DNA of 6,142 bases from Achromobacter sp. (GCA_003454835.1 DMTA01000202.1:1-6142); one strand, 5' to 3'. Shown: positions 1-5,808, counted from the first letter of the stretch. The notes: generated by a model not told the origin, from the letters alone. Program-made: numbers and translations.

Positions 1-32
1 TGGCTACGGCCGGCGCAAAGCGGGGCGCCTGA
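1..32 (+). CDS. C-terminal end of an upstream gene (partial, possibly ubiJ)
   Basis: The frame that ends with TGA at 30-32 reads ATAGAKRGA before the stop, and this stop lies three bases before the ubiB ATG. Such tight spacing is typical of an operon. In many proteobacteria the gene before ubiB is ubiJ, the SCP2-domain accessory factor of ubiquinone synthesis, whose product has a poorly conserved tail. Only nine codons are visible, so the identity rests on neighbourhood alone and even the reading frame is not proven. Confidence 0.3.
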   Translation, partial: ATAGAKRGA

Positions 33-35
33 TCC

Positions 36-1589
36 ATGTTCCCCTTGCTGCGCCTCTTTCGCATCATCGTCGTCTCGCTGCGCTACGGCCTGGACGAGCT
101 GGTCCTGTCCAGTCTGAATCACCCGCTGGCGACGTGCCTGCTGCGCGTCATGCGCCTGGGCACGCGTCTGCGCTCGCCGCGCGGCCAGCGGCTGCGTCTG
201 GCGCTGGAATCGCTGGGCCCCATCTTTGTGAAGTTCGGGCAGGTGCTGTCCACCCGCCGCGACCTGATCCCCGCCGACATTGCCAACGAACTGGCGCTGC
301 TGCAGGACCGTGTGCCGCCGTTCCCGTCCGCCCAGGCGGCTGCCTGCATCGAAGCGGCGCTGGGCGCACCGCCCGAAAAGCTGTTCGCGCAGTTCGACGT
401 GGATCCTGTGGCGTCGGCGTCCATTGCGCAGGTCCACTTCGCGGTGCTGCACGATGGCCGCGAGGTCGCCGTGAAGGTGCTGCGTCCGGGCATGCTCAGC
501 ATCATTGAAAAGGACATGTCGCTCTTGAAGGTCGTGGCGCGCATCATCGAGCGTCTGGGCGCCGACGGCCGCCGCCTGAAGCCGCGCGAGGTCGTCGCGG
601 AATTCGACAAGTACCTGCACGACGAGCTGGACCTGGTGCGCGAGGCCTCTAATTGCAGCCAGCTGCGCCGCAATTTCGGCCCGGAATCCGGCCGCGGCGA
701 CATGCTGATCGTGCCGGAGGTGATCTGGGAATACACGGCCTCCACCGTCTTTACGATGCAGCGCATGTACGGCATGCCGGTGGGCCAGGTCGAGCGCATG
801 CGCGAGGCCGGCATCGATATTCCGACGCTGGCGCGCACCGGCGTCGAGATCTTCTTCACGCAGGTATTCACCGACGGCTTCTTCCACGCCGATATGCACC
901 CGGGCAACATCTACGTGTCGGACCGCCCCGGCACGCTGGGCAGCTACATCGCGCTGGACTTCGGCATCGTCGGTTCGCTGTCCGAGTTCGACAAGAATTA
1001 TCTGGCGCAGAATTTCCTGGCCTTCTTCCACCGCGACTATCGCCGCGTGGCGCAACTGCATATCGAGTCGGGTTGGGTCCCGCCGGATACGCGCGAAGAA
1101 GAGTTGGAGGGCGCGGTGCGCGCCGTCTGCGAACCGTATTTTGATCGGCCGCTGTCGGAGATTTCGCTGGGGCAGGTGCTGCTTCGGCTCTTCCAGACCT
1201 CGCGCCGTTTCAACGTTGAGATCCAGCCGCAGCTGGTCCTGTTGCAGAAGACCCTGCTGAACGTCGAGGGACTGGGCCGTCAGCTCGATCCCAACCTCGA
1301 TCTCTGGAAGACCGCCAAGCCCTATCTGGAACGCTGGATGCGTCAGCGTGTCGGATTCAAGGGTTTGCGGCAAAGCCTGGAAAAAGAGGCCGTGCAGTGG
1401 TCGCAAATGCTGCCCGCGCTGCCCAGGCTGGTCCATGACCATCTGAGCCGACCCAATGTCTCGCCCGCAATGCTGGCCGAGATGATGCAGTTACGTCGCG
1501 CACAAGAGCAGAACAACCGGCTGGTTGCAGCGCTGGTTGGCGTGCTGGCGCTGGCGGTCGGGGTCGCGATATGGGCATTGACCCGATAG
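36..1589 (+). CDS. ubiB: UbiB, ABC1/ADCK/UbiB-family atypical kinase for ubiquinone biosynthesis
   Basis: A 517-residue protein of the UbiB (ABC1/ADCK) protein-kinase-like family, needed for aerobic ubiquinone (coenzyme Q) synthesis. The family has ATPase activity and is thought to help extract or organise membrane-bound quinone intermediates. The family hallmarks are present in order: the KxGQ motif (K66-F-G-Q69), the Ala-rich nucleotide loop ASASIAQVH (127-135), the invariant lysine in VAVK (K147), the ExD motif (E197-L-D199), the catalytic-loop equivalent HADMHPGN (284-291) and the metal-binding DFG (308-310). A hydrophobic segment at about 497-515 is the expected C-terminal membrane anchor, followed by a very short tail. 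Length is close to the roughly 545 residues of the E. coli protein. The ATG at 36 is favoured because it follows the upstream stop by three bases and starts the typical N-terminus; a weak GGGG at 22-25 is the only ribosome-site candidate. No terminator is seen after the gene. Confidence 0.95.
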   Translation: MFPLLRLFRIIVVSLRYGLDELVLSSLNHPLATCLLRVMRLGTRLRSPRGQRLRLALESLGPIFVKFGQVLSTRRDLIPADIANELALLQDRVPPFPSAQAAACIEAALGAPPEKLFAQFDVDPVASASIAQVHFAVLHDGREVAVKVLRPGMLSIIEKDMSLLKVVARIIERLGADGRRLKPREVVAEFDKYLHDELDLVREASNCSQLRRNFGPESGRGDMLIVPEVIWEYTASTVFTMQRMYGMPVGQVERMREAGIDIPTLARTGVEIFFTQVFTDGFFHADMHPGNIYVSDRPGTLGSYIALDFGIVGSLSEFDKNYLAQNFLAFFHRDYRRVAQLHIESGWVPPDTREEELEGAVRAVCEPYFDRPLSEISLGQVLLRLFQTSRRFNVEIQPQLVLLQKTLLNVEGLGRQLDPNLDLWKTAKPYLERWMRQRVGFKGLRQSLEKEAVQWSQMLPALPRLVHDHLSRPNVSPAMLAEMMQLRRAQEQNNRLVAALVGVLALAVGVAIWALTR

Positions 1590-1612
1590 GCGGCGCGATG
1601 ATCTAGACCTTA

Positions 1613-1641
1613 CTGTCATGTTTCATTCATGAAACGGTCAT
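1613..1641 (+). promoter_or_regulatory. Three-unit Pho-box-like array (putative PhoB site)
   Basis: Three 7-base units lie at exact 11-base spacing: CTGTCAT (1613-1619), CATTCAT (1624-1630) and CGGTCAT (1635-1641), separated by the 4-base spacers GTTT and GAAA. The classical PhoB half-site is CTGTCAT repeated every 11 bases with an AT-rich 4-base spacer; the units match it 7/7, 5/7 and 6/7. The site lies 24 bases after the ubiB stop and 130 bases before the di-iron gene start, on the strand that gene is read from. A matching -10 at the canonical distance (about 10-12 bases after the last unit) is not obvious. The best hexamer is TATAAG at 1704-1709, about 62 bases downstream, with no good -35. 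The assignment to PhoB is inferred from pattern alone. Confidence 0.5.
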
Positions 1642-1670
1642 CATAGCTTCGCGGGAGACGGCGAAAAATA

Positions 1671-1696
1671 GCGCTGCGCAAAGTGGCATGCAGCGC
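1671..1696. repeat. 7-bp inverted repeat between the Pho-box-like array and the di-iron gene
   Basis: GCGCTGC (1671-1677) and GCAGCGC (1690-1696) form a perfect 7-base inverted repeat around a 12-base centre. It sits just upstream of the TATAAG hexamer at 1704-1709, so it could be an operator, or a leader hairpin if transcription starts earlier. In DNA this GC-rich a short dyad can also arise by chance. Confidence 0.3.
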
Positions 1697-1771
1697 CCGA
1701 GCCTATAAGAACGCGCGCGCCATTCATCAATTTTCATAGCCCCACTAGCGGGACGAATACAAGGGCAGACA

Positions 1772-2650
1772 ATGCTTTATCCAGAACTCTTCAAGACCAT
1801 GGAAGCCGTGCGATGGAACATGGCGCACGATATTCCGTGGGGCGATTTCGACCGCAGCAAGCTCTCGGACGAGCAAGCCCAGACGATCAAGATGAACGCG
1901 ATCACGGAGTGGGCGGCGTTGCCGGCCACCGAGATGTTCCTGCGCGACAACCGCGGCGACAGCGATTTCTGCGCGTTCATGTCGGTGTGGTTCTTTGAAG
2001 AGCAAAAGCACTCGCTGGTGCTGATCGAATACCTGCGCCGGTTCTGCCCGGATCTGGTGCCGACCGAGGAAGAGCTGCACAACGTGCGCTTTGAATTCGA
2101 CAAGGCCCCTGAGCTTGAAACGCTGATGTTGCACTTCTGCGGCGAGGTCCGCCTGAACCACTGGTACCGCCGCGCGGCCGAATGGCACACGGAGCCGGTG
2201 ATCAAGGCGATCTACAAGACGGTGGCGCAGGACGAAGCGCGCCACGCGGGCGCCTATCTGCAATACATGCGCCGCGCATTGCATGACCGCGGCCGGGACA
2301 CGAGCGCAGAGGCGCGTCTGGCGTTCTCGAAGATCGGGGTGCTGATGGCGTCGGCGGGCCGCACGCAGCAGGCGCTGCATCCGACCAATCTGCACGTGAA
2401 CAAGGATCTGTTCCCGAACGATACGGTGCAGTCGCGCCTGCCGGAGCCGGGCTGGCTGGAGCACTGGCTGGATACGCAGATCCGTTTTGACGGCGTGTGG
2501 GAACAGAAGGTGGCGACGCGGATTCTGCACATCCTGTCGAAGCTGTTGGACCGTAGCTTTGAGACGGTGAAAGATCTGAACCGCTACCGGAAGGAAGTGT
2601 CGGCGCTGATCGTGCCGAAGGACAAAGAGATCATCCTGGGCGGCGCCTGA
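1772..2650 (+). CDS. Ferritin-like di-iron protein, acyl-ACP-desaturase-like
   Basis: A 292-residue soluble, mostly helical protein with the ligand pattern of the ferritin-like di-iron superfamily: E46, E77-Q-K-H80, E125 and E155-A-R-H158, that is E...ExxH...E...ExxH. The spacing (31, 48 and 30 residues between the glutamates) and the WFFEEQKHS context resemble soluble acyl-ACP desaturases (EENRHG and DE.RH motifs) more than ferritin cages, which are far shorter. The predicted reaction would be O2-dependent oxidation of an acyl chain or another substrate using a carboxylate-bridged di-iron centre, but the substrate is unknown and an oxygen- or peroxide-handling role is possible. No signal peptide or membrane segment is seen. 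The ATG at 1772 has AAGGG (1761-1765) six bases upstream, which supports this start. The Pho-box-like array upstream hints at phosphate control. Annotation pipelines may simply call it ferritin or a ferritin-like domain protein. Confidence 0.8.
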   Translation: MLYPELFKTMEAVRWNMAHDIPWGDFDRSKLSDEQAQTIKMNAITEWAALPATEMFLRDNRGDSDFCAFMSVWFFEEQKHSLVLIEYLRRFCPDLVPTEEELHNVRFEFDKAPELETLMLHFCGEVRLNHWYRRAAEWHTEPVIKAIYKTVAQDEARHAGAYLQYMRRALHDRGRDTSAEARLAFSKIGVLMASAGRTQQALHPTNLHVNKDLFPNDTVQSRLPEPGWLEHWLDTQIRFDGVWEQKVATRILHILSKLLDRSFETVKDLNRYRKEVSALIVPKDKEIILGGA

Positions 2651-2657
2651 TCCCTCC

Positions 2658-2663
2658 TATAAT
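2658..2663 (+). promoter_or_regulatory. Perfect -10 hexamer TATAAT immediately before rfaE2
   Basis: TATAAT at 2658-2663 ends six bases before the ATG at 2670, in the 19-base gap after the di-iron gene. Transcription would be expected to start around 2669-2671, at or next to the A of the start codon, giving a leaderless or nearly leaderless mRNA. No convincing -35 is seen at 16-18 bases upstream (CCTGGG at 2635-2640), which lowers confidence that this is an active promoter. Confidence 0.45.
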
Positions 2664-2669
2664 CGCCGC

Positions 2670-3158
2670 ATGCCTGCCGCCCGCTTCGAGTCCAAGGTCC
2701 TGTCCCGCGACGAACTTGTCGCTGCCGTTGCTGCTGGCCGCTATCCGCGGCCGCTGGTGTTCACGAACGGGGTGTTCGACATCCTGCATCGCGGGCATGC
2801 GACGTATCTGGATCAGGCGGCGCAGCTTGGCGCCACGCTGGTTGTGGCGGTGAATACCGATGAGTCGGTGCGGCGGCTGGGCAAGGGCGACGAGCGTCCG
2901 CTCAATCGGATGGAAGACCGCGCTGCGCTGCTGGCGGCGCTGGGATTCGTGACCGTGGTCACGTCCTTCCATGAAGATACGCCTGAGGCGTTGATCGGAG
3001 AGATCAAGCCCGATCTGATCGTCAAGGGTGGCGATTACGATATGGAGACGTTGCCGGAGACTGCGCTGGTGAAGACCTGGGGCGGACGTGCCGTTGCGAT
3101 TCCTTTTGAGTTTGAGCGGTCTACTACGGCGTTGGTGAAGAAGATTCAGGGCGGGTGA
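2670..3158 (+). CDS. rfaE2: D-glycero-beta-D-manno-heptose 1-phosphate adenylyltransferase (stand-alone HldE C-domain type)
   Basis: A 162-residue nucleotidyltransferase of the RfaE domain II family. It transfers AMP from ATP to D-glycero-D-manno-heptose 1-phosphate, a late step towards the ADP-heptose used for the LPS inner core. The cytidylyltransferase fold signature FTNGVFDILHRGH (31-43) contains the HxGH catalytic motif (H40-R-G-H43). Further family blocks are RPLNRMEDRA (76-85), DLIVKGGDY (115-123) and the C-terminal STTALVKKI (151-159). In E. coli this domain is fused to the heptose-7-phosphate kinase in HldE (RfaE); here it is a separate gene, as in many betaproteobacteria, so the kinase (hldA/rfaE1) should lie elsewhere. 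The start has no Shine-Dalgarno, but no other in-frame start fits the family N-terminus better. A strong terminator follows 24 bases after the stop. Confidence 0.93.
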   Translation: MPAARFESKVLSRDELVAAVAAGRYPRPLVFTNGVFDILHRGHATYLDQAAQLGATLVVAVNTDESVRRLGKGDERPLNRMEDRAALLAALGFVTVVTSFHEDTPEALIGEIKPDLIVKGGDYDMETLPETALVKTWGGRAVAIPFEFERSTTALVKKIQGG

Positions 3159-3182
3159 TTCGCTGCTCTACATATCGGATTG

Positions 3183-3213
3183 AAGGCGGCCTTTGTAGGC
3201 CGCTTTTCTTTTT
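3183..3213 (+). terminator. Intrinsic terminator of rfaE2
   Basis: The stem GCGGCCT (3186-3192) pairs with AGGCCGC (3197-3203) around the loop TTGT, and the stem can extend outward by a G-U and two A-U pairs. The T-rich tract TTTTCTTTTT (3204-3213) follows at once. This is a textbook Rho-independent terminator on the plus strand, 24 bases after the rfaE2 stop. The minus-strand side has no comparable T run. Confidence 0.9.
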
Positions 3214-3311
3214 GCCTTTTTGGGGGGATTTGTCGGTGGTGTGGGTGGTGTTCGCATCTCGTGGCGTCGGCTTTCGTTGGCAGTGACCGATCTTCGTAGG
3301 TCGCCCGGCGC

Positions 3312-3453
3312 CGCGGTCACCGTGGGCACGATCGCCCACGATTGCGGTCCGGAGCCTTCGCTCCGGACTGCCCCGTTGTCATCCTCGTCCGCCTTCGGCT
3401 CCCTACGGATTCCCTCGGGCGCATCGACGGCGCTCGCGCCCACGGTGACCGCG
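3312..3453. repeat. 142-bp MITE/REP-like element with 16-bp perfect terminal inverted repeats
   Basis: CGCGGTCACCGTGGGC (3312-3327) has its exact reverse complement at 3438-3453, separated by 110 bases. Inside are a hairpin CGTGGGC/GCCCACG (3321-3327 with 3334-3340, sharing the left arm) and a strong hairpin GTCCGGAG/CTCCGGAC (3347-3354 with 3361-3368) around CCTTCG; a related GCCTTCGGCTC string lies at 3391-3401. The alternative pairings of the left arm suggest a foldable element. No flanking target duplication is evident, and no transposase is encoded. Membership of a repeat family is inferred; only the symmetry is seen. Confidence 0.6.
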
Positions 3454-3524
3454 ACACCGTGCTGCCAGGGTCTTTGGTTTGCGCGCTGCAAGACCTGTGG
3501 TCAGGGAAGGAGATCTGCGGGGCC

Positions 3525-3558
3525 GCCGATTGCTGCCGCCCGGGCGGCGGCAATCGGC
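3525..3558. repeat. 34-bp near-perfect palindrome
   Basis: The arms at 3525-3541 and 3542-3558 pair over 17 positions, centred on CCCGGG. All pairs are Watson-Crick except T3534 with G3549, which is still a G-U wobble in plus-strand RNA. As RNA it would form a stem of about 15 bp with a CCGG tetraloop. Neither side is followed by a T run, so it is not a classical intrinsic terminator, although it could stall or protect the 3' ends of converging transcripts. Confidence 0.75.
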
Positions 3559-3603
3559 ATCTGAGTTGTGGGGCGTTGTGGGTGTGTGCGCTCGCGCGCT
3601 GGC

Positions 3604-3613
3604 GGGGGGGGGG
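3604..3613. repeat. Homopolymer run of ten G
   Basis: Ten consecutive G (ten C on the minus strand) lie between the 34-bp palindrome and the 62-bp inverted-repeat unit, about 100 bases past the tolC stop. Tracts of this length are prone to slippage in replication and to errors in sequencing. It is not inside a credible gene, nor near a promoter that can be recognised. Confidence 0.85.
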
Positions 3614-3630
3614 CGTAGGGAGTCGATTGG

Positions 3631-3692
3631 GTGTCTGACACCCGTAGAGATGATCTTCAGCTCCAGACAGTGCATCCAAGGGTGTCAGACAC
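3631..3692. repeat. 62-bp unit bounded by 13-bp perfect inverted repeats
   Basis: GTGTCTGACACCC (3631-3643) is the exact reverse complement of GGGTGTCAGACAC (3680-3692), with 36 bases between. Each arm also contains its own small palindrome, GTGTC-N-GACAC. The unit begins 23 bases past the tolC stop in the direction of tolC transcription, so it would be in the 3' end of that mRNA. It is not followed by a T run. The nested symmetry is that of extragenic palindromic repeats, but repetition elsewhere cannot be seen from this window. Confidence 0.7.
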
Positions 3693-3715
3693 TGGTCGCA
3701 GCAGTAGAAACGCCC

Positions 3716-5047
3716 TCAGCGTGGTGCGCGCAGCAGCCGGTTGATCGCTTCCAGATCCGATTCGGCCAGGATGCCGCTTGTCGCCTTCAAGCGCAGGCTG
3801 GAGAGCACTGTGCTGTAGCGGGCCAGGGCCAGGTCGCGTTGGGTGGCGTAGAGCTGTTGCTGGGCGTTCAGGACATCGAGGTTGATGCGCACGCCGACCT
3901 CGTAGCCGGTGCGGTTGGCTTCCACCGCGGCGCGGCTGGATTTTTCGCCGGCTTCCAGGGCCTGGATGCGGGCCAGGCCGCTGGTGACGCCGGTGTAGTA
4001 CTGACGCGTGGCCTGAACGGCCTGGCGGCGGGCGGTTTCGAAGTCGTAGCGGGCCTTTTGTTCCAGTTCGACCTTTTCCGTGACCTGCGAGGACACGCCG
4101 CCGCCGGAATACAGAGGGATGGAAAGGACCACGCCGATCGTGTTGTCGATGGGCTTGCCGGGGGCCGCGTTGCGCATGACGGCGTCGCTGGCGCTGCCGC
4201 TGGTGGCGCGCAGGTTCAGGGTGGGGTAGTGGCCGCTTTTGGCGATCTGGATTTCGCGGCCGGCGATGCGGGTCAGGAGTTGTGCGCGCAGGACCTCGAG
4301 GCTGGAGGTTTCGGCCTGGTTGCTCCAGTCGGCGATGCGGGCAGGCTGGGGCGCGGGCAGTTGCACGCCGTAGGGCAGTTCGGCCAGCGCCCCTGGCTGG
4401 GTGCCGATGATCTTGGCGAGTTCGTCGCGGCGCACTTCCAGGTCGTTCTGCAGGCGCAGTTCCTGGGCGACGACGAGGTCGTAGCGCGACTGGGCCTCGT
4501 AGGTGTCGGTGATGGTGGCGTTGCCAAGTTCGAAGTTGCGCTTGGCCGATTCGAGCTGGCCGGCGACGGCGGTTTTTTCGGCTTCGGTGGCGGTCAGGGT
4601 GTCCTGCGCGTACAGGACGTTGAAGTAGGCGTCGGCGACGCGCAGGAGGAGGTCTTGATAGGCCTGCTGAAGCTGGACTTCGACGTCGGCGACGATGAGC
4701 TTGGATTGCTCGAAATTCTGCCAGCGGCCCCAGTCAAAGAGCGGCTGGGTGAGCGCCAGGTCCCAGACGCCGCGGCCGCCGCTGTAGGCATAGGACAGGC
4801 CGCGGGTGCTGCGCGTTTCCTGGTAGGCGCCGCCGGCTTCGGCGGTGATCAGGGGCAGCAGCAGGGCGCGGGCCTGGGGTTCTTTTTCGAGGCCGGCGCG
4901 GTAGTTGGCGCGCGCGGCGGCGTAGGTGGGGTCATTGCCCAGCGCGGCTTGCCAGATCTGGACCAGGTTCTGGGCGGACGCAGTCAGCGGGCCGGCACTT
5001 GCGGCGCAGGTGAAAACCAGTAAAGCCGTAAGTGAGCGGACGCGCAT
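3716..5047 (-). CDS. tolC: TolC-family outer-membrane channel protein
   Basis: A 443-residue outer-membrane efflux/type I secretion channel of the TolC family. It would trimerise into a beta-barrel with a long periplasmic alpha-helical tunnel and connect inner-membrane RND, MFS or ABC transporters to the outside. The N-terminus is a clear Sec signal peptide (MRVRSLTALLVF...) with probable cleavage at ASA|QN after residue 25. The internal duplication of the family is visible: DLALTQPLFDWGRW (96-109) matches VVLSIPLYSGGG (306-317), and GNATITDTYEAQSRYD (175-190) matches GVRINLDVLNAQQQLY (385-400). Coiled-coil-like Ala/Gln/Glu/Leu-rich helices fill the rest. Length fits the 430-490 of the family. 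A weak GAAAGA stands just before the ATG. It follows the methyltransferase gene by 80 bases on the same strand, probably in one operon. The transporter partner is not in the window. Confidence 0.93.
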   Translation of the reverse strand: MRVRSLTALLVFTCAASAGPLTASAQNLVQIWQAALGNDPTYAAARANYRAGLEKEPQARALLLPLITAEAGGAYQETRSTRGLSYAYSGGRGVWDLALTQPLFDWGRWQNFEQSKLIVADVEVQLQQAYQDLLLRVADAYFNVLYAQDTLTATEAEKTAVAGQLESAKRNFELGNATITDTYEAQSRYDLVVAQELRLQNDLEVRRDELAKIIGTQPGALAELPYGVQLPAPQPARIADWSNQAETSSLEVLRAQLLTRIAGREIQIAKSGHYPTLNLRATSGSASDAVMRNAAPGKPIDNTIGVVLSIPLYSGGGVSSQVTEKVELEQKARYDFETARRQAVQATRQYYTGVTSGLARIQALEAGEKSSRAAVEANRTGYEVGVRINLDVLNAQQQLYATQRDLALARYSTVLSSLRLKATSGILAESDLEAINRLLRAPR

Positions 5048-5084
5048 GATCTTTCAACGATACGCCGGGCCGCCGGACGTGACG

Positions 5085-5103
5085 CCGGCCCCATGGGGGC
5101 CGG
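5085..5103. repeat. 8-bp hairpin between the methyltransferase gene and tolC
   Basis: CCGGCCCC (5085-5092) and GGGGCCGG (5096-5103) pair perfectly around a 3-base centre in the 80-base gap. On the minus strand no T run follows, so it does not look like a terminator. It may be an RNA processing or stability element setting the relative output of the two genes; this is inference. Confidence 0.5.
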
Positions 5104-5127
5104 GCGGAAGGCGGCGAGGTCGCGGAG

Positions 5128-5808
5128 TTAGAACTTGAACTGCGACACCGTGACGCCGCGCAACGGCTTGATGACCGTTTCGAAGAGCTTGACGGTCTCG
5201 AAGCTGGCGGCGGTGGTGCGGGTGATGCGGCAGGCGGTCATGATGGGCGTCTGGCCGACGACGACGACAAGGCGGCCGCCCACGCGCAGTTGGTACTTCA
5301 GCGCGTCCGGCACGACCGGCACGGAGCCGGTGACCAGGATGGCGTCGTACTCGGTGGAGCCCCAGCCGTTGCGGGCGTCGCCGGTTTCGACCTTGACGTT
5401 GGTGACGTTGTTCATCTGCAGGTTCTGCTGCGCGAAGGTCACCAGGCGGCTGTCGATTTCGACGGAGGTGACCTGTTGCGCCAGATAGCCCAGGAGGGCG
5501 GCCTGGTAGCCGGAGCCGGTGCCGATTTCGAGGACACAGTCGGACTTGGTCAGCAGCAGTTCCTGCGCGAGACGGGCTTCGACCTTGGGGGCGAGCATGG
5601 TCTGGCGCGTGTTGACCGCGTTGATCTCGAGCGGCAGCTCCAGGTCGGAAAACGCCAGGCCACGCAGGGCCGGCGGAACGAATTGTTCGCGGCGCACATC
5701 GAACAGCGCTTGCAGCACGTTGGCGTCCAGGACGTCCCACGGGCGGATCTGCTGTTCCACCATATTGAAGCGGGCTTGTTCTACGTCGGGCAGGGTCGAA
5801 GCGTTCAT
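5128..5808 (-). CDS. Protein-L-isoaspartate O-methyltransferase family protein (divergent)
   Basis: A 226-residue SAM-dependent methyltransferase of the PCMT (PIMT) family, which methylates L-isoaspartyl residues in aged proteins. The SAM-binding motif I is VLEIGTGSGYQAALL (92-106), followed by TSVEID (114-119), YDAILVTGSVP (154-164) and LRVGGRLVVVVG (174-185). The substrate-side loop reads RQTMLAPKVEARL (68-80), where classical enzymes such as E. coli Pcm have GQTISQPYMVARM; the serine position is L72 here, so isoaspartyl activity is not assured. An in-frame ATG 22 codons upstream (5874) exists, but MNASTLPDVEQARFNMVEQ matches where the family usually begins, and the likely -10 (5842-5847) lies between the two, so the shorter start was chosen. 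No good Shine-Dalgarno precedes it. It is probably co-transcribed with tolC. Confidence 0.85.
   Translation of the reverse strand: MNASTLPDVEQARFNMVEQQIRPWDVLDANVLQALFDVRREQFVPPALRGLAFSDLELPLEINAVNTRQTMLAPKVEARLAQELLLTKSDCVLEIGTGSGYQAALLGYLAQQVTSVEIDSRLVTFAQQNLQMNNVTNVKVETGDARNGWGSTEYDAILVTGSVPVVPDALKYQLRVGGRLVVVVGQTPIMTACRITRTTAASFETVKLFETVIKPLRGVTVSQFKF

Larger units (their letters stand above)
3214..3715. other. Non-coding, palindrome-rich region between convergent rfaE2 and tolC
   Basis: About 500 bases lie between the rfaE2 terminator and the tolC stop codon. Several open frames cross the region on both strands, but they are rich in Arg, Pro, Ala and Gly, lack recognisable domains and ribosome sites, and overlap one another, so none is called a gene. 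The region holds, left to right, a G/T-rich stretch (about 3221-3250), a 142-bp element with inverted ends, a 34-bp palindrome, a run of ten G, and a 62-bp inverted-repeat unit, each listed separately. Such clustering of palindromes between convergent genes is typical of REP/MITE-type extragenic repeats. Confidence 0.75.

Noticed and set aside
119..910. A 263-codon minus-strand frame opposite ubiB
   Set aside because: Ser/Arg-rich shadow with no domain; ubiB on the plus strand carries every family motif.
1620..1635. GTTTCATTCATGAAAC hairpin as a ubiB terminator
   Set aside because: There is no T run after it and the stem is AT-rich; the symmetry is better explained as part of the 11-base-spaced Pho-box-like units.
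1684..1700. TGGCAT-containing string considered as a sigma-54 promoter
   Set aside because: The -24 part resembles TGGCAC, but no TTGC(A/T) element stands at the required -12 distance.
1745..2530. A 261-codon minus-strand frame opposite the di-iron gene
   Set aside because: Arg/His-rich translation without motifs; the plus-strand frame has all di-iron ligands and a ribosome site.
3221..3250. G/T-rich stretch considered as a G-quadruplex
   Set aside because: Only one run is longer than three G apart from a single GGG; the remaining runs are GG, so a stable three-tier quadruplex is not supported.
3168..3679. Several overlapping short frames of 90-120 codons on both strands in the rfaE2-tolC gap
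   Set aside because: They run through the inverted repeats, have biased composition, and lack ribosome sites or recognisable domains.
3479..5023. A 514-codon open frame on the plus strand antisense to tolC
   Set aside because: It is a GC-bias shadow of tolC: Gly/Ala/Val-rich low-complexity translation, no domain, and it begins inside the palindrome cluster. The minus frame has a signal peptide and clear TolC motifs.
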